Source: Saccharibacter sp. 17.LH.SD | GTDB lineage: Bacteria > Pseudomonadota > Alphaproteobacteria > Acetobacterales > Acetobacteraceae | DNA: 64,000 nt | NCBI RefSeq assembly: GCF_009834805.1 | Contig: NZ_WVHO01000012.1 | Coordinates: 124,001-188,000 of the forward strand | Reading direction: 5' to 3' | Notes under the pieces: generated by a model | The model's input: only the letters and a program-made list of their open reading frames with translations | What the model was told of the DNA's origin: nothing | Databases searched by the model: none | Part shown: positions 8,767-18,363 of the stretch, in pieces | Numbering within the stretch: the stretch's first letter is position 1 | Layout: every line of letters begins with the position of its first letter | Translations under genes and position numbers: made by a program

Positions 8767-9399
8767 ATGCGTCAGTCGTCACGAAGGGGTGTATGTTTAG
8801 TAATTTCAGCGCCATCAGGAGCAGGAAAATCGACTATCGCCCAGGCGTTACGGCAACGTGAATCGCGTCTCTTTACATCTATTTCTGTCACGACCCGTGC
8901 ACCACGCCCTGGTGAAGAAGAAGGCGTGCATTATTATTTTCGTGATATGGAAATATTTCGTCAGATGGCACAACAAGGTGACTTGTTGGAATGGGCTGAA
9001 GTATTTGGGCGGGGGTATGGCACGCCGCGCAAGCCTATCGAGCAGGCACTCGCTGCTGGGGAAGATATTGTTCTCGATATTGACTGGCAGGGATATCGTC
9101 TCATGAAAAAGGCTCTTCCAGAGGATGTCGAAGGGCTTTTTGTCCTCCCGCCGTCATTAGAAGAGCTGGAAAAGCGTTTACGTGGACGTGATTCTGATAG
9201 TGAGGAGGAAATTGCAAAACGTATGAAAGCCGCTATGTCAGAGATCTCACACTGGCGTGAATTTGAGCATGTGGTGATTAATGAGGACTTGGAACAGGCC
9301 GTGGATGATGCTCAGGCGATTCTGCGGGCAGCGCGAATGCTATCGAAACGGCGCTCAGATATTGCGGCACATATTGCGCAATGGTCTCCAGAGGGATGA
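8767..9399 (+). CDS. gmk: Guanylate kinase
   Basis: The enzyme phosphorylates GMP to GDP with ATP. The 210-residue protein has the P-loop APSGAGKST (residues 15-23), the GMP-binding SVTTRAPRPGEEEGVHYYF, the segment EWAEVFGRGYGTPR and VLDIDWQG. The length and motif order are standard. It is preceded by the divergent pqqA promoter region and followed by hisG, with about 110 bases in between that show no clear signal. Confidence 0.96.
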   Translation: MRQSSRRGVCLVISAPSGAGKSTIAQALRQRESRLFTSISVTTRAPRPGEEEGVHYYFRDMEIFRQMAQQGDLLEWAEVFGRGYGTPRKPIEQALAAGEDIVLDIDWQGYRLMKKALPEDVEGLFVLPPSLEELEKRLRGRDSDSEEEIAKRMKAAMSEISHWREFEHVVINEDLEQAVDDAQAILRAARMLSKRRSDIAAHIAQWSPEG

Positions 9400-9509
9400 G
9401 GCTTTTAGGGGGGTGCTATCGCGTTGAGGGCTCTAGTCCCTGTTAGTGAGGACATGGTAGAGCGTGAAAAGCTGATAATGATGATCGTCGCTATGTTGAC
9501 CGGGAGCCT

Positions 9510-10181
9510 ATGATGACCAACCCAGAAAGTCCGCCGCTTATTCTTGCTTTGCCAAAGGGACGTATTTTAAAGGCGCTTCGTCCTGTTTTGGAGCGCACAG
9601 GGTTAGAGCCTGCTCCTGATTGCCTTGATGAAAGCAGTCGCCGGTTGCGTTTCCCAACGTCAGATCCGTCGTTGGATGTTGTGCGTGTGCGTTCCTTTGA
9701 TGTGGCGACATTTGCTGCTTATGGTGGGGCGGATATCGGTGTGTGTGGTGCTGATGTCCTCATGGAATTTGATTATTCAGATCTTTATGCACCGTTAGAC
9801 TTGGGGATTGGCGCATGTCGTATTGCTGTAGCGCGTCCTAAAAATGCGGGTGATGTCTTGCCTGAAGGGCGTTCACGCTTGCGTGTTGCAACGAAATATC
9901 CCGCTATTGCGCGGCGTCATTTTGCGTCCCGTGCTGTGAATGCAGAGATTGTGCATCTGCATGGGGCGATGGAACTCGCACCAGCTTTAGATATGGCTGA
10001 TGTCATTGTTGATCTTGTTGATACAGGGTCCACCTTGCGGGCGAATGGGCTCGAAGAGGTAGAAACCATTGCTCATGTGACGAGCCGACTGATTGTTAAT
10101 CGTGTCGCGCTTAAGACAAGACCGGAAGAGATTGGCTCTTTAATTGAGCGTTTTCGAGCAGCTCTCGCGGTAGCTGCGTAG
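9510..10181 (+). CDS. hisG: ATP phosphoribosyltransferase, short form HisG(S)
   Basis: This enzyme catalyses the first step of histidine synthesis, joining ATP and PRPP. The 223-residue protein has LALPKGRI, GGADIGVCGADVLMEF and the PRPP loop VDLVDTGSTLRANGLEEV. It lacks the C-terminal regulatory ACT-like domain, so it belongs to the short form, which needs HisZ for activity and feedback inhibition; hisZ is not in this window. Two consecutive ATG codons (9510 and 9513) are possible starts. hisD follows directly. Confidence 0.95.
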   Translation: MMTNPESPPLILALPKGRILKALRPVLERTGLEPAPDCLDESSRRLRFPTSDPSLDVVRVRSFDVATFAAYGGADIGVCGADVLMEFDYSDLYAPLDLGIGACRIAVARPKNAGDVLPEGRSRLRVATKYPAIARRHFASRAVNAEIVHLHGAMELAPALDMADVIVDLVDTGSTLRANGLEEVETIAHVTSRLIVNRVALKTRPEEIGSLIERFRAALAVAA

Positions 10182-10200
10182 TTTGGGAGGATCATGCTTC

Positions 10201-11493
10201 ATGAAACGTCTTGATACACAACAAGCTGATTTTTCCGAAAGCTTGAAACAAGTTCTTTCTAATCGCGGACAACAGAGTGGGTCTGTTGTTGAGCCTGTGC
10301 GCGCTATATTGGCTGATATTCGCCAACGTGGTGATGAAGCGCTCTGTGACTATACAGAACGTTTTGATCGCCTTACTCTTCCAGCGGAAAAACTACGCAT
10401 TAGTCGTGATGAGGTTGAGGAAGCAGCTGCTCGTGTTGCACCAGAAACGCAAGAAGCTTTGGCGTTAGCTGCCAAGAGAATTGAAGCCTTTCATTCAGCG
10501 CAGATGCCCAGCGATATTGATTATACAGATGAGGCAGGCTTGCGTTTAGGCATGCGGTGGACCTCGCTGGATTCTGTCGGGTTATATGTGCCGGGTGGCA
10601 AAGCAGCCTATCCCTCATCCGTGCTTATGAATGCTCTTCCTGCCCGGGTTGCCGGTGTGAAGCGTTTGGCGATGTGTGTGCCAACACCGGATGGGATTAT
10701 TAATCCATTAGTGATGGCTGCGGCGAAGTTGTGTGGGGTTAGTGAGATTTACCGTGTAGGCGGGGCGCAGGCCGTAGGGGCACTCGCTTTTGGTACGTCT
10801 ACTATCGCTCCTGTAGATCGTATCGTCGGGCCAGGGAATGCTTTTGTTGCTGAGGCAAAGCGGCAAGTTTTTGGGCATGTAGGAATTGATAGTATTGCCG
10901 GACCATCAGAGGTGGTGGTGGTTGCTGATGCCAAGAATGATCCACGTCTGGTGGCAATTGATCTTCTTGCACAAGCAGAGCATGACGAGCAGGCACAATC
11001 AGTACTGATTACGCAAAGCCCAGAACTGGCTGATGCTGTTGAGAAAGCTGTGGAACGTGAGCTGGAAACACTGCCACGTGCGGAGATTGCTCGGAAAAGT
11101 TGGCATGATTGCGGTGCTATTATTACAGTAAGAAATGATGATGAGGCCGCTGAAATCGTGAATGCATTTGCTCCTGAGCATTTGGAGCTTTTGCTGGATC
11201 AACCGCGAGAGTTTAGTGCGAAGATCCGGCATGCAGGAGCGATTTTCATGGGTCGTTTTTGTCCTGAGGCAGTGGGTGATTATGTTGGGGGGCCTAATCA
11301 TGTCTTGCCGACAAGTCGCACAGCGCGTTTCGCTTCCGGGTTGTCGGTTTATGATTACTTAAAACGCACGACCTCTATCGAAACAGACCTAGAAGGGTTG
11401 AAGAAGGTGGGGCCTGCTGGTGCGATTTTGGCGCATGAAGAAGGGCTGGATGCCCATGCGATGAGTCTTTCTGAGCGGTTGAAGGGACGATAA
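10201..11493 (+). CDS. hisD: Histidinol dehydrogenase
   Basis: HisD oxidises L-histidinol to L-histidine in two NAD-dependent steps. The 430-residue protein contains the zinc and substrate residues in GPGNAFVAEAKRQVFG, IAGPSEVVVVAD, LAQAEHDEQAQ, FAPEHLELL and GGPNHVLPTSRTARF. I start it at 10201 (MKRLDTQQAD) because GGGAGG at 10185-10190 is well spaced for that ATG; the frame is open to 10183. It follows hisG by 19 bases as one operon, and a hairpin follows. Confidence 0.95.
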   Translation: MKRLDTQQADFSESLKQVLSNRGQQSGSVVEPVRAILADIRQRGDEALCDYTERFDRLTLPAEKLRISRDEVEEAAARVAPETQEALALAAKRIEAFHSAQMPSDIDYTDEAGLRLGMRWTSLDSVGLYVPGGKAAYPSSVLMNALPARVAGVKRLAMCVPTPDGIINPLVMAAAKLCGVSEIYRVGGAQAVGALAFGTSTIAPVDRIVGPGNAFVAEAKRQVFGHVGIDSIAGPSEVVVVADAKNDPRLVAIDLLAQAEHDEQAQSVLITQSPELADAVEKAVERELETLPRAEIARKSWHDCGAIITVRNDDEAAEIVNAFAPEHLELLLDQPREFSAKIRHAGAIFMGRFCPEAVGDYVGGPNHVLPTSRTARFASGLSVYDYLKRTTSIETDLEGLKKVGPAGAILAHEEGLDAHAMSLSERLKGR

Positions 11494-11505
11494 ATTTTGA
11501 GACTT

Positions 11506-11536
11506 CCCACCCGTGAGTTCAAACTCATGAGGTGGG
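11506..11536. terminator. Hairpin between convergent hisD and hydrolase genes
   Basis: CCCACC (11506-11511) pairs with GGTGGG (11531-11536), and an inner TGAGT pairs with ACTCA. It has no long T run, but it lies between two convergent genes, so a bidirectional terminator is the simplest reading. Confidence 0.5.
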
Positions 11537-11549
11537 TGTCTGTAAGGCC

Positions 11550-12332
11550 TTAAGAATGCATTAAGAATGAGAGGGCAGCCTCTGCAAACTCTTTTGGTTT
11601 CTCCACATGCAGCCAATGTCCAGTCTCTGGGATGGTTTGAATGGTTGCATGTGGGAAGAAATGATGGATGAGCTCGCGATGGTGAGGTTGTACATAAGGG
11701 GAGTGTTCTCCACGAAGGAAGAGAGCTTCCCCTGACCACTGAGCGTTGGGGGGCATCTCAGGCCATCCTTCAATAGTGGCGAAGCTGTTAGCGATTTCTG
11801 TAAGGCCGATGGTCCAATGGGCAGGGTCCCCGGGTGTAATGTTTTGTCCCAGGAGATCGCTGATGGCGGGATTTCCCGTAAGCGGCATAAGAAAATCGTG
11901 GATGTCTTTGCGATTATGGAGTGCGGGGAGAGGAAGCGAGCGCAGGAGTGCTTGAGCAAGGGTATTTTGCCCGTGATGCATTGGAGCAGGGGCAATATCG
12001 GCAACGATAAGGCGTTGTACGCGTTCTGGGGCGAGTAAGCTGGTCATCATGGCCACTTTCCCTCCCATGGAATGGCCGATCAATGACGCTGATTGTATGG
12101 ACAGATGATCCAGTGTTTCGAGCACATCACGAGCCATCTCAGGATAAGTAAGAGGTTCGTGGGGGCTATGGCCATGCGAACGGAGGTCTAAGGCAATCGT
12201 ATTGAAATGGTGGCTGAGCGTGCGTTGTAAGAGGCCAAGATTGCGCGCACGGCCGAAAACGCCATGCAGAAGAACGACAGTGGGAGCATGCGGATTATCA
12301 CTGTCGTTGCGTATGAGTGAAGCGAGCTGCAT
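11550..12332 (-). CDS. Alpha/beta-fold hydrolase, YbfF-like esterase
   Basis: The 260-residue cytoplasmic protein has the alpha/beta hydrolase features VVLLHGVFGRARN (oxyanion loop), DLRSHGHSP and the nucleophile elbow GHSMGG, with the late His in ETGHWLHVEKP. Together these give a Ser-Asp/Glu-His triad typical of the YbfF/acyl-CoA esterase branch. The natural substrate is unknown. It is convergent with hisD and divergent from the ClC gene, and is probably a single-gene unit. Confidence 0.85.
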   Translation of the reverse strand: MQLASLIRNDSDNPHAPTVVLLHGVFGRARNLGLLQRTLSHHFNTIALDLRSHGHSPHEPLTYPEMARDVLETLDHLSIQSASLIGHSMGGKVAMMTSLLAPERVQRLIVADIAPAPMHHGQNTLAQALLRSLPLPALHNRKDIHDFLMPLTGNPAISDLLGQNITPGDPAHWTIGLTEIANSFATIEGWPEMPPNAQWSGEALFLRGEHSPYVQPHHRELIHHFFPHATIQTIPETGHWLHVEKPKEFAEAALSFLMHS

Positions 12333-12732
12333 GAAAGACCTACGAAAGTGAGAAGAAAAAGTTCGCTTTTATGGGGTGGAGGAGGATTCTTGTATAACGA
12401 TGATCATTGGTATTGTTTATAAATAATTCATATAGTTTGGCGTTACGCAACTTAGTTCTGTTTCCGTAATGGATACGGGTGAGCTAGTGTTACGCTCCAA
12501 TATAAAAGATGTGGTCCGTCAGTGGGATGGAGAGGGTATCTTTATCTTGTTCAGGCTTTCAAGATAGTGTTCTTCCTTCGTGAAGAGAGACGGAAACTCC
12601 AATATGTCGAGCTGTTTTGTTGGGGTAATGCCGAAAGAAGAAAATTTTTATCATTCCCGTTTTGTTTCTTTCCTATGGTATGGGTGCAGCCCAACGTGAA
12701 ACGTGAACGATGACCAGAAGGAAGAAATAATT
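12333..12732. other. Intergenic region between hydrolase and ClC genes
   Basis: About 400 bases separate two divergent genes. Apart from one promoter-like pair of hexamers no coding potential, hairpin terminator or RNA gene was recognised. A short open frame at 12522-12713 lacks a ribosome binding site and has low-complexity aromatic composition, so it is not called. Confidence 0.4.
12407..12436 (+). promoter_or_regulatory. Possible sigma-70 promoter upstream of the ClC gene
   Basis: TTGGTA at 12407-12412 and TATAGT at 12431-12436 are separated by 18 bases, close to sigma-70 consensus hexamers. It would leave a leader of about 290 bases. This is a pattern match only. Confidence 0.25.
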
Positions 12733-14511
12733 ATGCGTCTGCTTGAAGGCTGGGATCGTTATAGCCTTCATGCTCCCATTGCCTGGCGTGCGGTCATCCG
12801 GCGGAGTGAGATTGGGCTTACTGTATTGGCTGCACTTGTCGGTGCGTTAGGTGGCCTGTGTGTGTTGGCCATTACGCGTATTACTCTTGCTGCTCATGCG
12901 GTTTTTTATGGGTTGCATAATAGCGGGCGTCTTTCAGGTTTGTCCTCCTTGCCGCTTTGGCGCTGTCTTTTAGCGCTCGGTGGTGGGGGCTTAGCGGTTG
13001 GTTTGTTCGGCATGACCGTGAGCCGTGTTATGAAACGACGTCCCGTTGACCCAGTAGAAGCAAATGCGTTGCATGGCGGGCGCATGTCTATTCGGGATAG
13101 TCTGATTATTGTCGTGCAGACGCTTATATCGAACGGGGCAGGAGCCTCTATTGGGTTAGAGGCGGGATTTACACAAATTGCTGCCGCCCTAGGCTCGCGT
13201 TTAGGGCAAGTATTCCATGTGCGTCGAGAAGATGTGCGTGTGTTGGTGGGGGCAGGGGCAGCCGGGGCCATTGGTTCGGCATTTGATGCTCCCATCGCCG
13301 GGGCCTTTTACGCTTTTGAACTCATCATTGGCACCTATTCGTTATCCAACCTATGTCCGGTCGCTGTAGCGTCAGTGGCAGGTGTTGGCGTTATGAATAT
13401 GGTTGGGGGGATCAATACGGCCATTCTGGTGTCTGTAACATGGCATATGGGCTGGCATGACAGCATAGGGGTGGCTCTTCTGAGTGTGAGCTGTGCGTTG
13501 AGCGCGATAGCGATCATGTATTGCGTGACGCAGACAGAAGCGCTGTTTCGGCGTTTACCCGTGCCCAAATGGTTGAGGCCTGTTTTAGGTGGTGTTTTGG
13601 TCGCTTTCTTGGCAGCGTCATATCCGTCTGTTTTGTCTGCGGGTCACGCGGGTATGCGGCGTGTCTTGCAAGGGTATGTCATGCCGAAAATGGCTTTACT
13701 GTTCTTTTTTAGCAAAGCCCTTGCGTCGTGTTTATCAATAGGTTCTGGGTTTCGCGGTGGTTTGTTTTTTGCCTCTCTCTATTTAGGCGCTCTTGCGGGG
13801 GAGGCTTATGGTGCCGTTTTATCTTCGTATGGATTGTTGACGCATGATCTCACGGTTTGTTCCCTTATTGGCATGAGTGCGATGGCGGTAGCCATTATTG
13901 GTGGCCCCATGACGATCATCTGTATGATGCTTGAAATGACGGGGAGTGTCTCCATTGGGGGCGGAGTGGTGCTTTCCGTGGTTCTATCGTTTTTAACTGT
14001 CCGACGTTTGTTTGGATATAGTTTTACGACATGGCGTTTTCATGTGAGAGGTGAATCAATCCGCTCAGCTATTGATGTAGGGTGGATGCGGTTTTTGACG
14101 GTGCAGAGATTGATGCATGATCGTGTGCGGAATCTCCCGATCACAACATCAATTGCACAAGCACAAGCTCTTTTTCCGCTGGGTACCGGGCAGCGTCTTG
14201 TCGTGATGGATACAGAAGGGCGCTATGAGGGGTTAGTGCTTATTGCAGAACTCAATGCAGTACAACCTTCTGATGATTCTATCGTGACCTTGGCTCATTT
14301 GAGAGACAATATGTTGGTTCCCCAGATGAGTGCTCGTGAAGCTTTAGAAGCTTTTTCTGAAGCGGAGGCTGATGTACTTGTTGTGGTTGAAGATCGTGTT
14401 TCTCGACAAGTGGTTGGAGAGTTGAGTGAGCATGATACGTTGCGGCGCTATGCTGCTGAATTGGAACGATGTCGTCGGGATTTGGCCGGGGAGGATCGTT
14501 TCCCAGTTTAA
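12733..14511 (+). CDS. ClC-family chloride channel/antiporter with CBS region
   Basis: The 592-residue inner-membrane protein has the ClC helix pattern over residues 25-430 and a C-terminal region (about 450-585) that looks like a CBS-domain pair. The anion-selectivity loops are non-standard: the gating-glutamate loop reads ASIGLEAG instead of GREGP, keeping the Glu but not the flanking Gly/Pro, and the GxFxP loop reads GFRGGLFFASLYLG. Such departures occur in the eriC/YfeO-like branches. I start at the ATG at 12733, which follows AAGGAAG at 8 bases; a GTG at 12703 has no such site. Substrate (chloride, fluoride or other) cannot be fixed. Confidence 0.85.
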   Translation: MRLLEGWDRYSLHAPIAWRAVIRRSEIGLTVLAALVGALGGLCVLAITRITLAAHAVFYGLHNSGRLSGLSSLPLWRCLLALGGGGLAVGLFGMTVSRVMKRRPVDPVEANALHGGRMSIRDSLIIVVQTLISNGAGASIGLEAGFTQIAAALGSRLGQVFHVRREDVRVLVGAGAAGAIGSAFDAPIAGAFYAFELIIGTYSLSNLCPVAVASVAGVGVMNMVGGINTAILVSVTWHMGWHDSIGVALLSVSCALSAIAIMYCVTQTEALFRRLPVPKWLRPVLGGVLVAFLAASYPSVLSAGHAGMRRVLQGYVMPKMALLFFFSKALASCLSIGSGFRGGLFFASLYLGALAGEAYGAVLSSYGLLTHDLTVCSLIGMSAMAVAIIGGPMTIICMMLEMTGSVSIGGGVVLSVVLSFLTVRRLFGYSFTTWRFHVRGESIRSAIDVGWMRFLTVQRLMHDRVRNLPITTSIAQAQALFPLGTGQRLVVMDTEGRYEGLVLIAELNAVQPSDDSIVTLAHLRDNMLVPQMSAREALEAFSEAEADVLVVVEDRVSRQVVGELSEHDTLRRYAAELERCRRDLAGEDRFPV

Positions 14512-14603
14512 TTGATTTTCTCTATTGTATGGTCTGGGCTTGGCAAGGATGAAAAGGCAGCGCAGGGTAAAGAACCTGTAAAGACCAGATTTGGAGAAGA
14601 AAC

Positions 14604-15071
14604 ATGACGGCAACGATTGATGCGCGTTTAGCTGAGTTGGGGATTACATTACCTGAGGCAGCAGCCCCTGTGGCTAATTATCGTCCTGTTATTCAAACAG
14701 GTAATTTGTTGATCGTATCAGGGCAGTTACCGTTGGTAGACGGAGAGTTGCTTTATACAGGGAAGCTCGGGGCGGACGTTTCTCAGCAACAAGGGAGCGA
14801 GGCGGCACGGGCTTGTCTGATCAATGTGGTGGCACAAGTTAAAGCGGCGTTGAAAGGTGATCTGTCACGCGTACGCCGTGTTGTTAGGTTGGGTGGGTTT
14901 ATGGCGTGTACACCAGACTTTACCAATCATGCTGTTGTGATGAATGGTGCATCGGATTTGTCGGTTGCGATTTTTGGAGAGAGTGGCGCTCATGCTCGAT
15001 CAACCGTTGGCGTGCCAAGTCTGCCGCTGGATGCTCCTGTTGAAATAGAAGCGATCATTGAGGTGGCATAA
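14604..15071 (+). CDS. RidA/YjgF family protein
   Basis: The 155-residue protein is of the RidA (YjgF/YER057c) fold, whose best-known members deaminate reactive enamines and imines released by PLP enzymes. Landmarks are NLLIVSGQLPLVDGELLYTGK and RSTVGVPSLPLDAPVEIEAI, in which the Arg corresponds to the conserved catalytic Arg of the family (R105 in E. coli RidA). It belongs to the longer branch often labelled L-PSP endoribonuclease. It is followed by a DUF3297 gene and an SQR-like gene in the same direction. Confidence 0.88.
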   Translation: MTATIDARLAELGITLPEAAAPVANYRPVIQTGNLLIVSGQLPLVDGELLYTGKLGADVSQQQGSEAARACLINVVAQVKAALKGDLSRVRRVVRLGGFMACTPDFTNHAVVMNGASDLSVAIFGESGAHARSTVGVPSLPLDAPVEIEAIIEVA

Positions 15072-15145
15072 AGGAAAAGGTTACAGTCTGAGCCTATTCT
15101 TTGTAAGATGACGTGACACAGATACTTGAGAGGACCATATTGTTC

Positions 15146-15403
15146 ATGAGTGAAACGTTACCCGATCGTTTGTCGATTTATCCAGATAGCCCGTATTTCA
15201 ATGAAGAAGTGCTCGCTCGTGGCATTGGTGTGCGTTTTAAAGGGGAAGAACGCACAAATGTTGAGGAATATTGCCTGAGCGAAGGGTGGATTCGTGTATC
15301 AGTAGGGCGCAGTTTGGATCGTAAAGGGCGCCCTATGACATTGAAATTATCTGGGCCGGTTGAGGTTTGGTTTAAGGATAAAGACGAGCAAGCATCGTCC
15401 TAG
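15146..15403 (+). CDS. DUF3297 family protein
   Basis: The 85-residue protein matches a small family of unknown function with the characteristic start TLPDRLSIYPDSPYFNEE, a central GVRFKGEERTNVEEY and the ending MTLKLSGPVEVWF. The frame is open to 15113, but the family start MSETLPDRL and the AGGAC upstream support 15146. It is predicted to be cytoplasmic, charged and without membrane segments. It sits in a same-strand run between a RidA protein and an SQR-like flavoprotein, 33 bases before the latter. Confidence 0.82.
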   Translation: MSETLPDRLSIYPDSPYFNEEVLARGIGVRFKGEERTNVEEYCLSEGWIRVSVGRSLDRKGRPMTLKLSGPVEVWFKDKDEQASS

Positions 15404-15435
15404 GTCGTTTAAGACGTATAACGAGGAGGCTGAGT

Positions 15436-16671
15436 ATGGCAGAGGCAGACCACGTGGAACGTTATTCTGTTGTTATTGTTGGGGGCGGGGCCGGAGGATT
15501 ATCTGTTGCTGCGCGCTTACGGCGTCAGAATCCTGGTTTGACCATTGCGGTCATTGATCCGTCATCAACTCATGCTTATCAGCCAGCCTGGACGCTTGTC
15601 GGAGCGGGCGTGATGACGACCGCACAAACGTTGCGACAAGAAGGGGGCTTAATACCCCCGCGTGTGACATGGCTGCGTGAGGGTGTGCATTCTTTCCAGC
15701 CAGATGAGCACAGTGTCACTCTGGAGAGTGGAAAAGTAGTCGGGTATCATCGGCTTGTTGTGTGCCCAGGAATCCAACTAAATTGGGGTCAAATTCCCGG
15801 TTTGAAGGAAACGTTAGGGCGCAATGGTGTTACGTCGAATTATGATCGTGATAGCGCAGCGTATACATGGGAGTGTGTGCGCCATTTAGGCCAGGGAACG
15901 GCCATTTTCACACAGCCACCGATGCCGATCAAATGTGCAGGGGCGCCTCAAAAAGCGGTTTACTTGTCGTCTGATTATTGGCGGCGAGAAGGGGTGTTGC
16001 ATCACATCAATGTGCATTTTTGCATGGCAGGCGATGCGCTTTTTGGTGTGCCTTACTTTGTGCCAACACTCCAGAAAACAATGGATTATTATGGAGTTAA
16101 CGTACATCAGAAAGAAAATCTGATTGCTGTGGATGGTGAAAAGAAGGAAGCGACATTCCAGCGTGTTGGGACTGATGAGACGGTTGTACGGTCTTTTGAC
16201 ATGTTACATGTTGTTCCGCCGCAGAGCGCTCCTGATTTCGTCAAAAACAGCGTATTAGCGAATGAAAATGGTTGGCTTGATGTTGACCCACAGACGCTGC
16301 GTCATAAGAAATATGACACGATTTTCGGCCTAGGGGATGTGATCGGAACGAGCAACGCTAAGACAGCGGCTGCTGCCCGTGATCAAGCGCCTATTGTTGC
16401 GGAAAATGTACTGAATTCGTTGGCTGGGAAACCGCTTTCGGGCCATTATGACGGTTATGGTGCGTGTCCGCTCACAGTGGCTTATGGGCGTGTGGTCCTG
16501 GCAGAATTTTTGTATGGCGGTAAGGTGGCGCCAAGTTTCCCATATGACCAACGCAAGCCTAGCCGTTTTGCATGGTTTCTAAAAACAGAGGTTTTCCCGC
16601 GTTTATATTGGTACGGTATGCTCAAAGGAATTGATCCGAAAATTAAGCATAAAGTGCTCAATAGATCGTAA
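15436..16671 (+). CDS. Sulfide:quinone oxidoreductase-like flavoprotein (type II)
   Basis: The 411-residue FAD protein has the Rossmann start VVIVGGGAGGLSVAARLRR, a second FAD site FGLGDVIGTSNAKTAAA and a conserved PIKCAGAPQKAVY, whose Cys is one of the redox cysteines of type II SQR. Such enzymes oxidise sulfide and pass electrons to quinone at the inner face of the inner membrane. The ribosome binding site GAGGAGGC precedes the ATG. No sulfur dioxygenase or rhodanese is adjacent. Other FAD-dependent quinone reductases are a less likely alternative. Confidence 0.82.
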   Translation: MAEADHVERYSVVIVGGGAGGLSVAARLRRQNPGLTIAVIDPSSTHAYQPAWTLVGAGVMTTAQTLRQEGGLIPPRVTWLREGVHSFQPDEHSVTLESGKVVGYHRLVVCPGIQLNWGQIPGLKETLGRNGVTSNYDRDSAAYTWECVRHLGQGTAIFTQPPMPIKCAGAPQKAVYLSSDYWRREGVLHHINVHFCMAGDALFGVPYFVPTLQKTMDYYGVNVHQKENLIAVDGEKKEATFQRVGTDETVVRSFDMLHVVPPQSAPDFVKNSVLANENGWLDVDPQTLRHKKYDTIFGLGDVIGTSNAKTAAAARDQAPIVAENVLNSLAGKPLSGHYDGYGACPLTVAYGRVVLAEFLYGGKVAPSFPYDQRKPSRFAWFLKTEVFPRLYWYGMLKGIDPKIKHKVLNRS

Positions 16672-16704
16672 GCGTTATATTGTCTCGAATAGACCATTTA
16701 GGAG

Positions 16705-16740
16705 AGGTAGATTCCAAGAGATTGGGATCTACCTTTTTTG
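16705..16740 (+). terminator. Rho-independent terminator after the SQR gene
   Basis: AGGTAGAT at 16705-16712 pairs with ATCTACCT at 16727-16734, extended by CC/GG after a bulge, and is followed by seven T residues. It ends the ridA-DUF3297-SQR run. Confidence 0.8.
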
Positions 16741-16800
16741 TGAGAACGCAACTATTCGGTCTTTTGAAATAAGAGAATATAACTCTATAGTGAAAGTCAT

Positions 16801-18129
16801 ATGGACCACTATACGCATCCAGCCAGTCAGCATCCGTCGGTTTCTACCGTTTATCCTAAAAACCTCGTTTCCGTTCCTGGGCGAGCGAGTTTCTGGCTTC
16901 GTCGGTTTTTAGCGTTTGTTGGGCCCGGTTACATGGTGGCCGTCGGGTATATGGATCCCGGCAATTGGGCTACGGACCTTCAGGGGGGGGCCGAATTTGG
17001 CTACACATTGCTGTTTGCCATTTTATTATCAAATATTATGGCCGTTATTCTTCAGGCTCTTTCTGCACGGTTAGGAATTGTAACGGGACATGATCTGGCA
17101 CAAGCGTGCCGAGAATGGTTGCCTGGGTGGCTTCGTATGCCGCTTTGGTTCACATGTGAGCTGGCGATTATTGCGTGTGATCTGGCCGAAGTAATTGGGA
17201 CAGCCGTCGCGTTACAGCTGCTTTTTGGGTTTCCAATTCTTTTGGGAACGGTCATTTCAGTTTTCGATGTGTTTCTTGTCCTATTGCTCATGCGTTGGGG
17301 CTTCCGTGCTTTGGAAGCCTTCGTCATGACGTTGTTAGGGATTATCGCTGTTTGTTTTGGCATTCAGCTTGTTGCGTCTTCTCCTGAAGTAGGGGAAATC
17401 TTGAAAGGATTTTTACCGTCCTCTCAGTTAATCACAAATTCCGATATGCTGTACGTTGCTATCGGGATCGTTGGTGCAACGGTTATGCCGCATAATCTTT
17501 ATTTGCATTCATCACTTGTGCAGAGTCGTGACTATGAACGGACATATGATGGCAGAAAAGAAGCACTGCGCTGGGCAACATGGGACAGTACGATAGCGTT
17601 AACCCTAGCGCTTTTTATTAATGCGGCTATTCTCATTGTTGCGGCAGCGGCTTTTTATCGGACAGGCCATCATGATGTGGCAGAGATCAGTGATGCGTGG
17701 CGTTTATTGTCACCGATATTAGGTTTTGGCCTGGCATCGACGCTTTTTGCTGTGGCGCTTTTAGCGGCCGGAACAAATTCGACGGTAACAGGCACTTTGG
17801 CAGGTCAAATTGTGATGGAAGGCTTCCTTCATTTGCGACTTCCCTATTGGGCCAGGCGTTTGGTCACGCGGGGGTTAGCTGTGCTTCCGGTGCTTATTAT
17901 TGTCGGGTTTTATGGGCAGGGAAAAGTAGGCGCGCTTCTTGTATTTAGTCAGATCGTCCTCTCTATGCAGCTGCCTTTTGCGATTATTCCGCTTGTGATG
18001 TTTGTTTCAAGCCGGAAAATTATGGGGGCATTTCGTTTGTCTCGTCCATGGATCATAGTCTCATGGGTTGTGGTTGCGATTATCGTTGGATTGAATTTAA
18101 AACTGCTTAATGACGCTGTAATTGGATAG
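16801..18129 (+). CDS. mntH: Nramp-family manganese/proton symporter MntH
   Basis: The 442-residue inner-membrane protein has the Nramp hallmarks: the first metal-binding motif [12 protein letters not shown] in the first helix and [15 protein letters not shown] in the sixth, giving the Asp, Asn and Met metal ligands. About 11 membrane helices are visible. It imports Mn(II), and possibly other divalent metals, using the proton gradient. An SD-like sequence is weak before the ATG. The 67 bases after the preceding terminator are AT-rich and could hold a metal-responsive operator, but none is recognisable. Confidence 0.93.
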   Translation: MDHYTHPASQHPSVSTVYPKNLVSVPGRASFWLRRFLAFVGPGYMVAVGYMDPGNWATDLQGGAEFGYTLLFAILLSNIMAVILQALSARLGIVTGHDLAQACREWLPGWLRMPLWFTCELAIIACDLAEVIGTAVALQLLFGFPILLGTVISVFDVFLVLLLMRWGFRALEAFVMTLLGIIAVCFGIQLVASSPEVGEILKGFLPSSQLITNSDMLYVAIGIVGATVMPHNLYLHSSLVQSRDYERTYDGRKEALRWATWDSTIALTLALFINAAILIVAAAAFYRTGHHDVAEISDAWRLLSPILGFGLASTLFAVALLAAGTNSTVTGTLAGQIVMEGFLHLRLPYWARRLVTRGLAVLPVLIIVGFYGQGKVGALLVFSQIVLSMQLPFAIIPLVMFVSSRKIMGAFRLSRPWIIVSWVVVAIIVGLNLKLLNDAVIG

Positions 18130-18363
18130 TTTTTGTCCTGAAAGAACAATTGCGTAACGTAGGGTTTCTAAATTGACGGTAGCGATATTGTGGCTCGTCT
18201 GTGAAAAGGTGAAAAGATATCGCTGTGGAACAAGGATGTTATCTCGTGCAAGAGAGCGCTATAGAATGGTTACTTCCGTCATGAGGGCAGATCTTGAAGA
18301 GAGAATATGATGGAGCGGGATGGAGTGAGAGTCTGTCTTGTAATGAGTGTAAGGATATAAGTT

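Noticed and set aside
12522-12713. Short plus-strand open frame of 63 codons before the ClC gene
   Set aside because: No ribosome binding site, atypical aromatic composition and no recognisable family; it lies in what looks like a leader region.
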